Below, piece by piece: positions 24,080-35,434 of a DNA stretch of 64,000 nt. A model generated the notes under the pieces. That model was not told the origin of the DNA. It worked only from the letters and a program-made list of their open reading frames with translations, and did not search any database. Both the position numbers and the translations under genes were made by a program. Each line of letters begins with the position of its first letter. Position 1 is the stretch's first letter. Origin of the DNA: Clitopilus passeckerianus (Eukaryota; Basidiomycota; Agaricomycetes; Agaricales; Entolomataceae); the NCBI GenBank assembly GCA_944990035.1, contig CALYLX010000111.1, forward strand, positions 1,240,001 through 1,304,000. The letters are read 5' to 3'.

Positions 24080-25581
24080 TCAGTCCTCGCGAACGACGCT
24101 TGTGTGCTATTCGGGAAAATATAAGCTGAATAGAAGAGGGAACTAGGTTGAATACATACTTTATTTTGATCAAATCCATCCAGGCCAGCAGCGACCCTAA
24201 CACCGGCAATGAGGCCAATCCAGTCAAGGTTCTCGTAAGGCGCTGTTCCGGCGTTGAGTTGAGATTGGTGGATAGAACGAGCAGTTAGAAGGTGCTGATG
24301 TGCTACATCGATGACTGGCATCGGGGCGTTGACCTTAGCCGTTAGTGCCCGGATATGACTAGTCGTAAAATGAGCATCGCAACAACGAGCTGAATAAATG
24401 ACGTGAGTCTTACGATGCATCTTTGATTCCTCCTTCAAGGCCGAACCCAACATTGCCGTCGAACTTGTCATTGAGCATTTTGTCAGAATAAGCAGTGATA
24501 CTAAAAATTGACGGTCCATCAGTATAACCCTCCTTCAAACTCGATTTAACCTACAGAGGTGCAGGAAGCAAGTCTGCGAGAAGGGGCAGTCAATTACTGA
24601 CCACATTAGAATGACATGTAATACCTGTGACGAAATTGTGAACACTCTCGGCACTGATGCCTGCCTTTTCAGCAAGAGTATACGCCTCGGCAAGGATTTC
24701 AAGTTGACCAAGAATCATTGAATTTCCGATGAGCTTAAAGGTTGGAGCTGATGCGCCACACACAGATCAGAGCAATACATCCATGAACGGAGATTAACAC
24801 ACCCTTCTCGAGGTTACCACCCAGGTCGACGACCTTCCTTCCAACAGCGGGGCAGAGTATGTAGGCTGCCTGTTTCTTTGACCTATATTCTCCACTCATG
24901 ACGATAATTAGGGCAGCTTTTGCGGCAGCAGCTGGTGCTCCGAAGACCGGGCTTGTGATCAAGTGGGCATGGGGGATGGATGACACCAGAGCATCCAGTT
25001 CGCCTAATACACAGTTATTGTAATAGGATGTGATTAGAACATCCTATCTTACCAGCCAATGAGGGGAAGATCTAGATGTAATCGGATGTATTAATGAAGA
25101 GCAAGTGCCTTATAGTGAAGGGACTGACTGTGCTAGTTTCTACGAAGATCTTGTTGTGAGCAGGGGGTGCATTCTGTGATAATTTGTTATAGCCGTATCT
25201 ATGTATTAGTGAAAGGTTTGATACCTTTAAAGCCACTGTGAACTGCTCGTAAACAGATTTCACAACTGCATCGTTGGCGAGGTTGGTAATAATGATATCG
25301 CATTGCTTTGCCACTTGCTCCAAATTTTGAGCTACTGAGACCTTATCCTTTCCAAGGTCCTGCTGGAGTTTCTCGGATTTCTCTTGTGTCCTGTTCCAGA
25401 CGAGGAGAGGTGGATCACCTTTCAAGAGGCCGGCACGGTGTTTGGCAAGATTGGTAGCCATGTGGTAGCCCATGGCACCCAAGCCGACAAATCCAATCTG
25501 TGGTGTTGAGTGCACATCTGGGGTGTGTGGCCTAGAGAAAGGAACAATATTCTTGTTCACAGCTTGTAGTTGTTCAGCCAT
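24080..25581 (-). CDS. NAD(P)-dependent beta-hydroxyacid dehydrogenase (3-hydroxyisobutyrate dehydrogenase-like)
   Basis: Start ATG at 25581. The N-terminal Rossmann domain has GFVGLGAMGYHMATNLAKH, then VWNRTQEKSEKL and CDIIITNLANDAVVKSVYEQF. Next come FVETSTIFPSLAGELDALV and the substrate loop SPVFGAPAAAAKAAL. The catalytic-lysine block KLIGNSMILGQLEILAEAY lies in the second domain. The C-terminal helical domain reads YSDKMLNDKFDGNVGFGLEG, LTAKVNAPMPVIDVAHQHL and GLDGFDQNKHTSVVRED. Family is secure (6-phosphogluconate/3-hydroxyisobutyrate dehydrogenase superfamily). The usual GGxGA of HIBADH is replaced by GAPAA, so the substrate may not be 3-hydroxyisobutyrate. No clear mitochondrial presequence. 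About seven exons. Divergent from the kinase gene (188 bp). Confidence 0.88.
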
Positions 25582-25769
25582 TTGAAGCTTAGAGAATCGT
25601 TGAAGGTCGATAAGATGGCGCTAACTTGAACTGGCACTTCCAAATCGGGAAGAACACCTTCTTAAATGGTCATGTGATCTCTCGTAGCAGTTCACCGCTG
25701 AAGGACCCTTTAGCGACCCTCAGCAAAGTCGTGTCTGCGTCGCGCTCAGCTGCGGCTAAGCGTTGCGCA

Positions 25770-28700
25770 ATGTTTCCAGCCCAAGTCAACAAAGGTCCTC
25801 TCGTGCCAGGCCAGGTTATCCAGGTCAACAAATTTTCGGTCCAGGTTGAACGATATCTTGCTCAAGGTGTGCCAAAATTGCAGGCTGCGAGGCGGAAACC
25901 GACAGGCTGACGGTCCCAAAGGTGGTTATGCCCATGTTTACCTTGTCAGAACGCCGACCCCGTGTATAACACGACTCACCATGTTCTTAAACGGATGGGA
26001 GTTCCAAACGAAGCGATGCTGGCTGAGGTAAAGAAGGAAGTCGACACGATGGTACGTCCACCCAATTTCCTCAAAGTTGCTATTCATACCTCTTTCTCAG
26101 AGATTGCTGCAAGGTCATCCCAATATCGTGCATCTAATCGATGCTTCATGGCAGAAGGCACCTAATGGCACCTATGAGGTTTATATCTTGATGGAGTATT
26201 GCCCTGGTACGTCGGTCGCTAGCGGATTGACACTAGTGCTTATTCGTGTTATAGGTGGCGGAATCATTGATATGATGAACCGAAGATTGCGGGAACGACT
26301 TACAGAGGCTGAAATCCTTCAGATTTTTGTGGACGTATGTGAAGGCGTGGCCTACATGCATAATCTAAGACCTCCCCTACTTCATCGCGATCTCAAAGTC
26401 GAGAACATCCTACAGTCATCTTCAACCTCTTACAAATTATGCGACTTTGGCTCTGCGAAAGCCGTGGCCCGTACCCCAGCCAATAACCAAGAGATACGGG
26501 CCCTTGAAGCTGATCTGAACAAGCACACTACTCTGCAGTACAGAGCGCCTGAAATGATCGATCTATATCAACGCAGACCTGTGGACGAAAAGAGCGATGT
26601 ATGGGCACTTGGTGTGCTCCTCTACAAGCTATGCTACTATACTACGCCGTTCGAGGAGCATCCGACTCTTGCCATCCTCAACGTCCAGTACAAGTTTCCC
26701 CCATATCCTGTGTATTCACCCCGGATGAATCAACTAATCGGTACGTCTATATATCAAACGTTCTTGAAGGGCTCATTTGAATGACTTGCGACAGCTTCAA
26801 TGCTCCAGGAACACGGCATGCGACGCCCGACAGCCTTCGAGCTGCTTGACTATGTCCATTCGTTACGCGGAACTAAGTCCAGATTCAAATATGCTGCTCC
26901 CGCGCCATCACCCCTCTCACCCCGTCAGCCAAAGGTCACTTCTTCAAGCACACCCTCCAGCGCAACTGTGCCAACAGCACCCAAGCCAATCTCAATGTCT
27001 GTCTTACCTTCTAAGTCCCAACCTAGAGCCATTCCCAACGGATCTAGCCCGAACCCCGTGAATCGTGCACCTCAGGAGCACACATCTAAGCCAGGTACCC
27101 CAGCGGACACCAGATATCCTGAACCTCAAATCGTCCCCCCAATGCGCAGAGGTCGACCAGCCACCGCTTCCAAGGAGAATGTCCCTCTTGCCCAACTCAA
27201 ACTGGATCTGAGCGAAGGAAAGGCCAAAGAAACCAAGAATTGGCTGGATGAAGGATTCGGTGATGACGGTAATCGGTCGTGGAAACCGATAGCTTCGCAA
27301 AGCGCCACGCCAAGCAAAGAAAATATGACGGGTGCATGGTCAGTCGAAAAGCGGCCAGAAAGTAAGGCAGAGAGACAAGCCAGCGTTGGGACAGGATTCG
27401 GAGACAACTTCGGTGATAAGCTCTGGGACTCGTTTGGAAATCAGGAATCAAAGGATCCAGGAAAACTGTCTCCCGGAGTCTCCCCTTTGCAACCTTCAGC
27501 CAGACTGTCCCCCCGCCTCGCATCCAAACGACCGTCACCAGCGCTTCCGCCTACGAGAAGCAGCAGAGATGCATTCGAAGGCTTAGGGCTTCATTTATCT
27601 CCCGACAGACCTGCGCCTACCCTTGGCGAAGCTCGGAAGTTACGAACAGGTTTGGCACTGATGAGTGCAAGCGGTTTCAAAATGGCCCCAAATAAATCCC
27701 CCGTTCCTACACCTAAGCTTTCCCCGTCCCCAGGCCTCCCACCAAGCATACAACTTCCCCTAACCACGGCAGTCAAGTCACCCTCCACGTCTGAAACATC
27801 GATATCGACACCGTCATCTAGATTCCGTGCTGGCCTGACTGAGAGTCCCGGTCCGTCAAAACAGCTAGATGCGCTACCAGCAGAGAATCGGTTCCCGTCC
27901 TTGGAGGAACTGGACGCCAGCTTCCCTACACAGTCGAATTTCTCGGGACAGCCTCTGCATAAGGCAGACATATCCATTCGCAATGTTGAGATGTCTTCAA
28001 CATCCTCCATGCCGCCTGCAATCGAACACCGAGATCCCAACTCTCTCCTAGCACCTGTGTTCACAGCGCAATCACGCCCCGAGCAGCCAACTGGGTCGGC
28101 TGTACGAAAACAGCCATCTTACCAGGATTATTCAAGGGCTAGCTCAGCACCAAAGGCTATCGAAGTGGACCAATCACCACATATGGAATCACGGCCCAGA
28201 CTTCCACCTAGAACGTCGACCTTCTCAAGCACGAACAGTGGCTTCTCTGAGCCATCTCCTTCGGCCTCTTCTTCCACTTTAGCGAGGAAGGCGGAAGGCT
28301 CATTGACTAAAACATTGGGCAAACAGAACGACTGGCTGACAGGGGATGATCACCATCATCTCACCCAGCCCTCTCCTTCGTCTTCAGTTCAGCGGCCGAG
28401 CTCCAGTAAGGGAAAGCCGATTCTGCGCGATTCACCAGTGAAACGTGCTTCCGTGATGCACGCTTCCGTCCCATTCCAAAGCGCCATCAGCGCTGAACCC
28501 GATCGGCTACCTGAACCACCGGAAGCTCAACCAGAGAAACTGATTCCAGTCTCGCCTCCGCCCCCGCCTCCATTGAAGAGCTCTGAGCTCGAGTCCACCC
28601 TAAATGCTCAACACGGTGACAGACCGCGCCTACCAGCCTCCTCCAATCGGCCCCAGCGTGGTCGTATGTCAACCCTTAATACGGACGTGGAATCTTCTCC

Positions 28701-29934
28701 AGACGAAGAAGGCCCTGAGGATGTTGGCACCTCAACATTCAGGCGAAGTATTGGCACAAAAGCTTCTGTCCCTGCGCCTGATCCCGCGAAGAGGATCCAT
28801 AAGGGCAGACAGAGTTCCGTGCATGACCTCGTGGATCTCTACGGGGGTGGTACCAGTTTCAAGGATAAGGACCGCGATTTGGAAGCAAGACTTGCAAAGT
28901 CTCCAAGATCACGTATGTCCGTGTCTCCTTTACCGACTTCTGCAGTATCCACTACTCTATCGTTTACCGGTAACGCCACACCAAGTGGTCTACTATCCCC
29001 ACCCAAATCGTCTACGGTCGAAATGCTCTCACCACCATCTCCTTCCTCGAGAAAACATCAGCTACGTCAGACTACTGGTGCTTCTCCTGCGAAGTCGCGA
29101 CCCCAGTCTATGCTTCTCTTTCCTTCGAAGTCGATAGATAGTAGGGCAAGCCCTACCTCGCCCAAGTTCCCCATCTCACCAACGGGTGAAACTACCGATG
29201 AAAATAGGAGAAAGACCATGCGAAGAACGTCGATTTCTGATATGGTCCAGCGTTATGAAGGCATCAACAGCAGTTCCCCAGCTACCAATGCTCAACCTCT
29301 ACCCGGGTTAGCAAAACCAGGCGTGAGGCCCACCGCCCATGTCAACGACAAAGAAATCAACACACGCTCAACTCCAACTTTCCAGAGACATGGAGCCACC
29401 TCTACCAATGCGCCGGCCAGTCTAGGCGAGTCGTTGTTGCCTGGTCTTTCCAAACCTTCCGCGAAGTTTCCAAGCGGTGCGGTTCAGTCATTGCCTGGTT
29501 TGGCTAAACCTCTCACCACTGGTTCGGGTGACAAGGGGTCTAGACCTCGTACGATGAGCAGTACAACAAGGGAAAAGCCGGTTGGACTGCCCAAGAGTCC
29601 CGCACGAAAAAGCACGCTTTCTTCATCGCCCCCGGAAAGCCGACGCGCTGCCCCTCGACATCGAGTAAATAGCAGTGTCAGCAAGGAGAAGGATGAGGGG
29701 ACACCTCGCCACACACCAGTCAAACTCCCAGGATTCCCACCTCCGAAACCACTGACCGACGAGCAACTAATATCACCGGACAATCGCAGCCCTTCTCCAG
29801 AGCGACCGTACCAAGGTGTTGGAAAGCTGATTGACCAGTGGCAACGGAAGACAGAGGAGGCAAACCCATCGCGAGCCCCCGGTAGCCCAAAGAGGATTGT
29901 AAACAAGCGCTCCGGAACTGTTTATCATTCCTAA
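25770..29934 (+). CDS. NAK-family (Ark1/Prk1/AAK1-like) Ser/Thr protein kinase with long disordered tail
   Basis: Start ATG at 25770. The kinase domain covers roughly the first 330 residues: glycine loop QGGYAHVYLVRT, beta-3 lysine VYNTTHHVLKRM, then LLQGHPNIVHLIDASW. The catalytic loop is LLHRDLKVENIL, followed by KLCDFGSAKAVAR, activation segment NKHTTLQYRAPEM and EKSDVWALGVLLYKLCYY. These are NAK hallmarks; yeast Ark1/Prk1 regulate actin-patch and endocytic coat proteins. One large exon from about 26796 encodes more than 1000 Ser/Pro-rich residues with EGFGDD/GFGDNFGDKLWDSFG, SVHDLVDLYGGG, ISDMVQRYEGI, three LPGL(A/S)KP repeats and a final KLIDQWQRKTEE block. At 25958-25961 a CCCC run must regain one C to keep RTPTP joined to VYNTTHH. 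Confidence 0.92.
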
Positions 29935-30109
29935 CCCATTGGATTTATCCCCTTTCTTTAACAAGGATTTGTATTTACGGACTTAAATTAGCTATACGCC
30001 TTCTTACCCAACGAAGACATGGCAGGAGCAGGCAAAAGCGTGAATGAAGTTTAATTATACAAGCTACACTACCCAATATTACAGGTATATTAAATGTACT
30101 TGAGGCCGT

Positions 30110-32036
30110 TTATTTGGCGTGAGGGGTTGATTGACGCCTCTCCAATATGTGGTCTCGAAACTCCACTGCCTTCCTTTCCCGCCACTCGCAATCATCTGCG
30201 TATTCGCAGGAACTAAAGATTGCCAACATAAGAAGCTGTTCGCTGAAGAAACTGGCACTACCCACAAGCAACGACGTGAATCGTCTATAGAGACACCTTC
30301 AGGCTCCCGTTGGCCCAACCACCACTCAAGGGCACGCGTAAGATACAGGTCAAGGAAGTCATCCTTGTGGACGAATTTCTTGGTCCCAATGATCTGGCCT
30401 TCGTATATGGAGTCAGCCTTGAGTAGAATGCACGGAGACACCTCGGCCATACCAGTATGAGGATTTGGAAGTTCCCCAGGTGAAAGATGATCGATGTTCA
30501 TCAAAACCTCGCCATTCTGAAGTGTCGATATCATGGTTTCGACCTCACCGTTGGGATTCTTCGCCTCTTGCACAGATATGTCCCTCAAGCTTGCTTCAAT
30601 CGCAGCCTTGAGGTCAATATCCTCCTGTATGGACAATAGGTCAGGGGATCTAACTCGCGGACCTTTGTCTCTTCTTAGGTTTCCTTTCGGTTGCAGGCGA
30701 TAGACCAGCTTCAGCGTCGGGTCAACTTCAGGCACGTTGAGTTGAGCTGCTATCCTAACCCATAGGCGGCCAATATCGTCGAGGCATGTTATTGATCGAT
30801 CTACCCGCCCTAATCCAGTGCTTTCGAGGAAGCGGTCGGATAGCTTTCTACCTGGCTCGAGATCCAGATAATTCCACAACAAAGTAAAGTCGTAGGCTGG
30901 CGAGAGGAGATCGTTCAGCAGGCGGCGGTAAAGCATGACCTGGATCCGTGCAGGAAGTGTGTCAGGATGGGAAGGGAGGCTGTTCGTTCTTCGCGTCTTT
31001 GTATCACTGAGGTGAAGACTATGGGTGTGGGCATGTGGAATTTCTGGGACGCGCGCTTCTGGGCTGGTACAATCCTTGGCAGGGAGGAATTCTGTGATTC
31101 GTACTTGAGATGGTGACAGGGGGCTCTTCTTCTTGGGGGAATGTTTCCGAGTCGAATGTGTACCTTTAGGTTTTACAGCCTCTCTTGTAACTTCGTCCTA
31201 AGATTAACGAGAGGTTTAATGTCAGGTAGCTCTTGCCAATGAATGGGGAGGGTGGCATACTATTATGCCGTTCACCATGACACCATTGATCATCCCAAAT
31301 ACAGGCATTTCACGCTGAGATTTCATTGAGCATGACCTAGGTAGGAAGTGAAGAGAAGGCACACCGTTATTCCATAGTCCAAGAGACAATTGATGCAGGC
31401 CATCATATTTACTAGCCTTAAAGGTATTAGGACACCAAGGCTGCCTTCATGATATTGGTCTCACCGAAGTGCCCACCGTTCTTCCGGGTAGCTCACCACA
31501 ACTTGGACCTCTTGCATTGGAATTTCGTTCTCGAGCTGTTTATGTACGGCCTGAGAAAGCACCCTCGGTAATATGCCAAGCGCAAGAAGCAACATGTTTG
31601 TACTTTGCCTTTGGTCTGGATCTGGTCGTTCTTGACAGCGGTGGTTTTCTCGACAGATATGGTCTTCCCTTGTTTGGACACAAATGAAGCTGGTCGGGAG
31701 GCTAGCGGTCTTGACCTTCGTTGACGTAGACCATAATCAAACTGTACCTCGCACCTTTTCATTCGTCAATGTATGGCGATTGAGGCTGAGCTTTTCAATT
31801 CTAACTTACCAGGCGAGCGCAGAGAGATCCGTTACCGACAATACCCCATCGCGTCTAAAATGAGACAGTGGGCTTTCATTATAACCGTTGGCAACATCTA
31901 CGAATGGTGAGTCAAGTTCAACGGTGACTTCAGGACCAACTTGGCGGGCTAACTGTTCATCGATCTCCCTGAAATCCTCTTCAGTGAATTCTGGAAAATC
32001 AAGCGCTGCGTACTCGTCATCGGAGAGTTCTACCAT
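30110..32036 (-). CDS. EXO5: Exonuclease V (EXO5/Dem1) 4Fe-4S single-strand nuclease
   Basis: Start taken at 32036 (MVELSDDEYAALDFPEFTEE), which gives the usual acidic N-terminus; in-frame ATGs at 32075 and 32111 are possible. Family signatures: SVTDLSALAWCEVQFDYGL (first cluster cysteine), LRDISVQEAKNP, DHLSPGELPNPHTGMAEVSP, ILLKADSIYEGQIIGTKKFV and DDFLDLYLTRALEWWLGQREP. The C-terminus is RRCFSCEYADDCEWRERKAVEF, giving the other three cysteines. That last motif is assembled across a short intron whose donor is GTGGGT. Yeast Dem1/Exo5 is mitochondrial and fission-yeast and human EXO5 act on nuclear DNA repair; the compartment cannot be told here. Convergent with the kinase gene. Confidence 0.88.
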
Positions 32037-33148
32037 AGCGCAGGTTCGAACTCTCGTGATTGTCGCAGAACTCATTACAAACGCGTCTGACTCTCTGCAA
32101 CGCGTCGTCATGTGATCGAAACTTCAAATCCTAGCGGTGAACTTTGTTTGAATGATAAAAGACAAGGCAATGTAGTATTCCCGCACCTCGTGTGCCGAAA
32201 TTTGTCTTTGTGCCCTTGGAATATCCCCGATGAGTCTGCCACGGTGCGTAATGCCGCATGCATTGAACTCTGGTCAATTGGGCGCAGCTGACAACGATCA
32301 AGTCCCAACAACCTTGGGGATATCCGGAGACGGCAAAGAGGGCTCAATGTCCTCTCATCTTGCGGCATGCTGACGATTCTGGGTTCGTGTAAACAAAATC
32401 TCCGGTAGTGGATTCAGAGCGAATCAGCTCGGAAGCTATCTTGCCATCTTCTTCCGTTCATCACGCCTCTTGTTGAGTTTCAGAAGACTTCGACGCCCAT
32501 GCTTTCCCTAATCACATTCACTGTTGATCGATGATCTTCGGTTGGGCTTGTGGAACCACGAGCGGATAGGACTAGGTAAGTATAGAACTTCCCAAAACTC
32601 TACAAGGATGGCATGCCGAGCTCATTGCCGTAGTCGAGTAAACTTTTTGTTGGAATTTTTTGTCCGATTTATTCCTGCGCAATGTTCAGCTGATCAGTCG
32701 CTTGTGATATTCCGCCTCGCCTGAAGGTTTCGTCGGTTTTATCATTGATTCCTGCCCTTCCTCCTCAACTCACGCGATCTGGTTGGTCCCGTTCCGTCCA
32801 TCCGTCGGTGTAGACCCTCCAGAAAGGTAAACGTGGCCTGATGGATTTACAGAGCAGCCGTGCACTTGTGACCTGACGGGGAAACGGACGACGTGATAAT
32901 GCTGACGAGACCGGGTTGATCAGAGTAAATCCCGGTGTAAATCGCAAAGTGGTATCATCTTGTAAAATCTAATATAACGTTTGACATCCAATGTGCTTGA
33001 GCGCTGAATGGGCTCATTTCGCTTTTTTTCCCGTCGCTACATAAGCCCTTATGCTGCGTGTAGCAAAGTGTTAGCGGCTAACTGAGCATTATATCCCTCG
33101 ATGCTACGCTGCATAACCTCGGTCGACTTGAGAGATTTAACTGCTGCT
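32037..33148. promoter_or_regulatory. Divergent intergenic region, 1.1 kb, between EXO5 and hypothetical gene B
   Basis: No open frame here resembles a protein I know and none has splice sites that extend it. It should contain both promoters. A T run (about 33025) lies near the B side. An alternative start for gene B at 33101 falls in this stretch. Confidence 0.4.
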
Positions 33149-34323
33149 ATGCCTCCTCAAGTGGACAGAAATTACAATGGATCAGTGGCTCTGTTGAAGA
33201 ATGACCGCCCTTTGCTGGTGACTTTGTCTGCAAAGGCAATTGGATCTATGGGTTTTGGACTGGTATGTGGACCTGCCTGGGGTTCCGTCCTTTGTACTTA
33301 TCGATACTTCAGAGCATTCTCGCGATCTGGCTGCGGTGGATCGTTCCACAGAAGGCGGAAGAGCCCAAAAACATACCTCAGCTCCCCCCACGTAAACGTT
33401 TACGCCGGCGCCATCGTTTCTCTGCGCCTCCTCGGGTGCAACCAACCTCCACACGCCCTCAGCCAGTTGCAAACAGCGTACCTTCGTCAGAGGAGACCAA
33501 GAGGCCGAGACGAGTCTATTTCGAGGACGAGGAGCCGCCTACTTTACCATCTCCCAAAGAAGAATTGACACCGATCCTTGAGGCCTCTTTCGAGGAAAGC
33601 AAAGAGACCGTGACCACCACATCTACTGAATCAAATCCTGTCGCGCCTGTTGTTCACCTCTTGCTCAAGCGGGATACGTATGAGGATTCTATTGCGGAGT
33701 CGGATAGTTCCTCTCGCCGCTCGTCCTTCTGTCAGATGTCAAAAATCAAGAGTCCTTTCACTAGCAAGGCTCGACGAAGATCGGCTTCACCTGATTCATT
33801 GACCAGGCTTCAGGACGCCGAACTAGGTATGTTTCATACTTTACTTAACCTTCATTGTGTCTTACGACACCTTGCAGGCTTCGAGAAACCCAAGAGGGCA
33901 AGCACATTCACTGCGCCTTGGTCCAATGGCCGAAAGGGCAAACCCACGGTGACTCTCACGGATGAGACGAGCTCAGTCAAGAGTTTCGCACCCTTGTCGC
34001 CCTTCCGCCGCACTTCAGGTTCCAGAAACAATTCGATTGATTCCGTTGCCTCGTCATCCTCAACACCCTGTACCAAGCCCAAACCATCCCGGCACGCGTC
34101 CACCCCTGCCCCTATTCGACGTACGCAGCCGTACGAGGCACCATATTTTGCGACACCACCGATCGCGTTTCAATCGCGTAATGATACTGACGCTCGCGTC
34201 AGCAATTCCTCCATGAAAGAGACCCGTGGTCGCCCAACCACCGCTCAAACGCTTCCGCTTAACCGAACCCGACCCATTGCAAAGCAGAGGTCATCGAGTT
34301 TGGATATTACTGTCCGCATGTAG
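33149..34323 (+). CDS. Hypothetical protein B: paralogue of protein A
   Basis: Start taken at 33149 (MPPQVDRNYNG); ATG 33101 is in frame and would add 16 residues. After a hydrophilic start comes one hydrophobic helix (SMGFGLSILAIWLRWIV), with a 50-nt intron (33263-33312) exactly after GFGL, as in gene A. A long basic, Ser/Pro-rich, probably disordered tail follows. A second intron near 33826-33878 joins QDAEL to GFEKPKRAS. Shared blocks with A: STFTAPWSNGRKGK (A has GFTSAWKEHEHK) and IRRTQPYEAPYFATPP at 34120-34152. The C-terminus ends KQRSSSLDITVRM (A has SHTLDSLTRR). No enzymatic domain. Function unknown; membrane attachment by the N-terminal helix is inferred. Confidence 0.7.
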
Positions 34324-34680
34324 ACAGTCTGCATTTCACATAGATTATTACTCTCCTAATTACGGTATGTTTTCCCTACCCCGCTGGTGGCTTATGCTTA
34401 CCTTTCGTTCCTTACAGATACACATCCACGCAATTGTCACGACTCACTCATCAATCTACATACCAATTCACTGTATACAACAAGCATCGCGCTGAACAAA
34501 GCGCCACATCCCATAGCACGAAAAATTAGAAATTAGAATTGAAAGAAAGATCATATGATAAAGACATTAAATGTATCATCCCATCGCCGACAATGATGAG
34601 TTCGGCGCTTCTACTTATGCGAGACTGCCGCGGCAGATACAGTACTATTCGCATCTTCCAGATCGTTATCTCTATCCATC
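34324..34680. other. Intergenic region, 357 bp
   Basis: Between gene B and PNC1 on the same strand. A/T-rich around 34500-34560; no clear TATA box at a usual distance and no coding frame. Confidence 0.4.
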
Positions 34681-35340
34681 ATGAGTGCAAGGCCCTTCAA
34701 GCCAGCCCTGCTGGTTATCGATATGCAGTACGACTTCGTCCATGGCACCCTAGCTGTGCCAGATGCAGCGGCCACTATTCCCCTCGTGAACGAGCTGCTC
34801 AAACTTCCATTTGCCGTAAAAATTGCCACAAAGGACTGGCATCCAGAGAACCATATCTCTTTCGCTGAAAGGCACGGGAAGGAGGTGTTCACAGATATAG
34901 TAGTCCACCCTCCCGGAGATGAGAACAAGGCACGCCCTCGGAAACAAGAGCTTTGGCCCGTTCACTGCGTCCAATCATCTCGTGGATCCGAATTCGTGGA
35001 AGGATTGGATTACAGATCTATCGAACACATCGTCACCAAAGGCGAACATCCAGACATTGACTCGTATTCTGCGATACAGGACGCCTGGAAGATCAACCAG
35101 ACAAACCTTCCAAAAATATTGAGAGAGCTTGGAATTACGGATGTTTTCCTAGCTGGGTTGGCTGGGGATTACTGTGTCAAGTTCACAGCATTGGATGCGG
35201 TAGACTTTGGTTTCAACGCATGGGTTGTAAAGGACGCTTGCCGTAGCGTCTTTACCTCTGGAAAAGAGTGGGAAGAAATGGCTTCCAAAGGCGTTAGGGT
35301 CATTCAGGGGGTTGATGAGGTTAAGAGACGTGTCCACTGA
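34681..35340 (+). CDS. PNC1: Nicotinamidase
   Basis: Single exon, 219 residues, the usual length of Pnc1. Deamidates nicotinamide to nicotinic acid in NAD salvage and thereby lowers an inhibitor of sirtuin deacetylases. Catalytic triad and metal ligands are all visible: the Asp of LLVIDMQYDFVHGTLAVP; metal-binding KDWHPENHISF; HCVQSSRGSEF; the Lys of HIVTKGEHPDIDSYSA; and the Cys of FLAGLAGDYCVKFTALDA. The absence of introns contrasts with almost every other gene in the window. Convergent with the DHX57-like gene, 94 bp between stop codons. Confidence 0.95.
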   Translation: MSARPFKPALLVIDMQYDFVHGTLAVPDAAATIPLVNELLKLPFAVKIATKDWHPENHISFAERHGKEVFTDIVVHPPGDENKARPRKQELWPVHCVQSSRGSEFVEGLDYRSIEHIVTKGEHPDIDSYSAIQDAWKINQTNLPKILRELGITDVFLAGLAGDYCVKFTALDAVDFGFNAWVVKDACRSVFTSGKEWEEMASKGVRVIQGVDEVKRRVH

Positions 35341-35434
35341 GTGAGGAACGATTTCAACCTAACCTATCGTCATCGTAATGTGTTTGCACTTATACTACTC
35401 CCCACGGTTGTATCAACATCTGTAAAAGAGCGCT

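Noticed and set aside
26800..29906. Several long minus-strand ORFs opposite the kinase tail
   Set aside because: They are antisense shadows of a single low-complexity exon; their proteins have no domain and the plus-strand frame carries conserved blocks.
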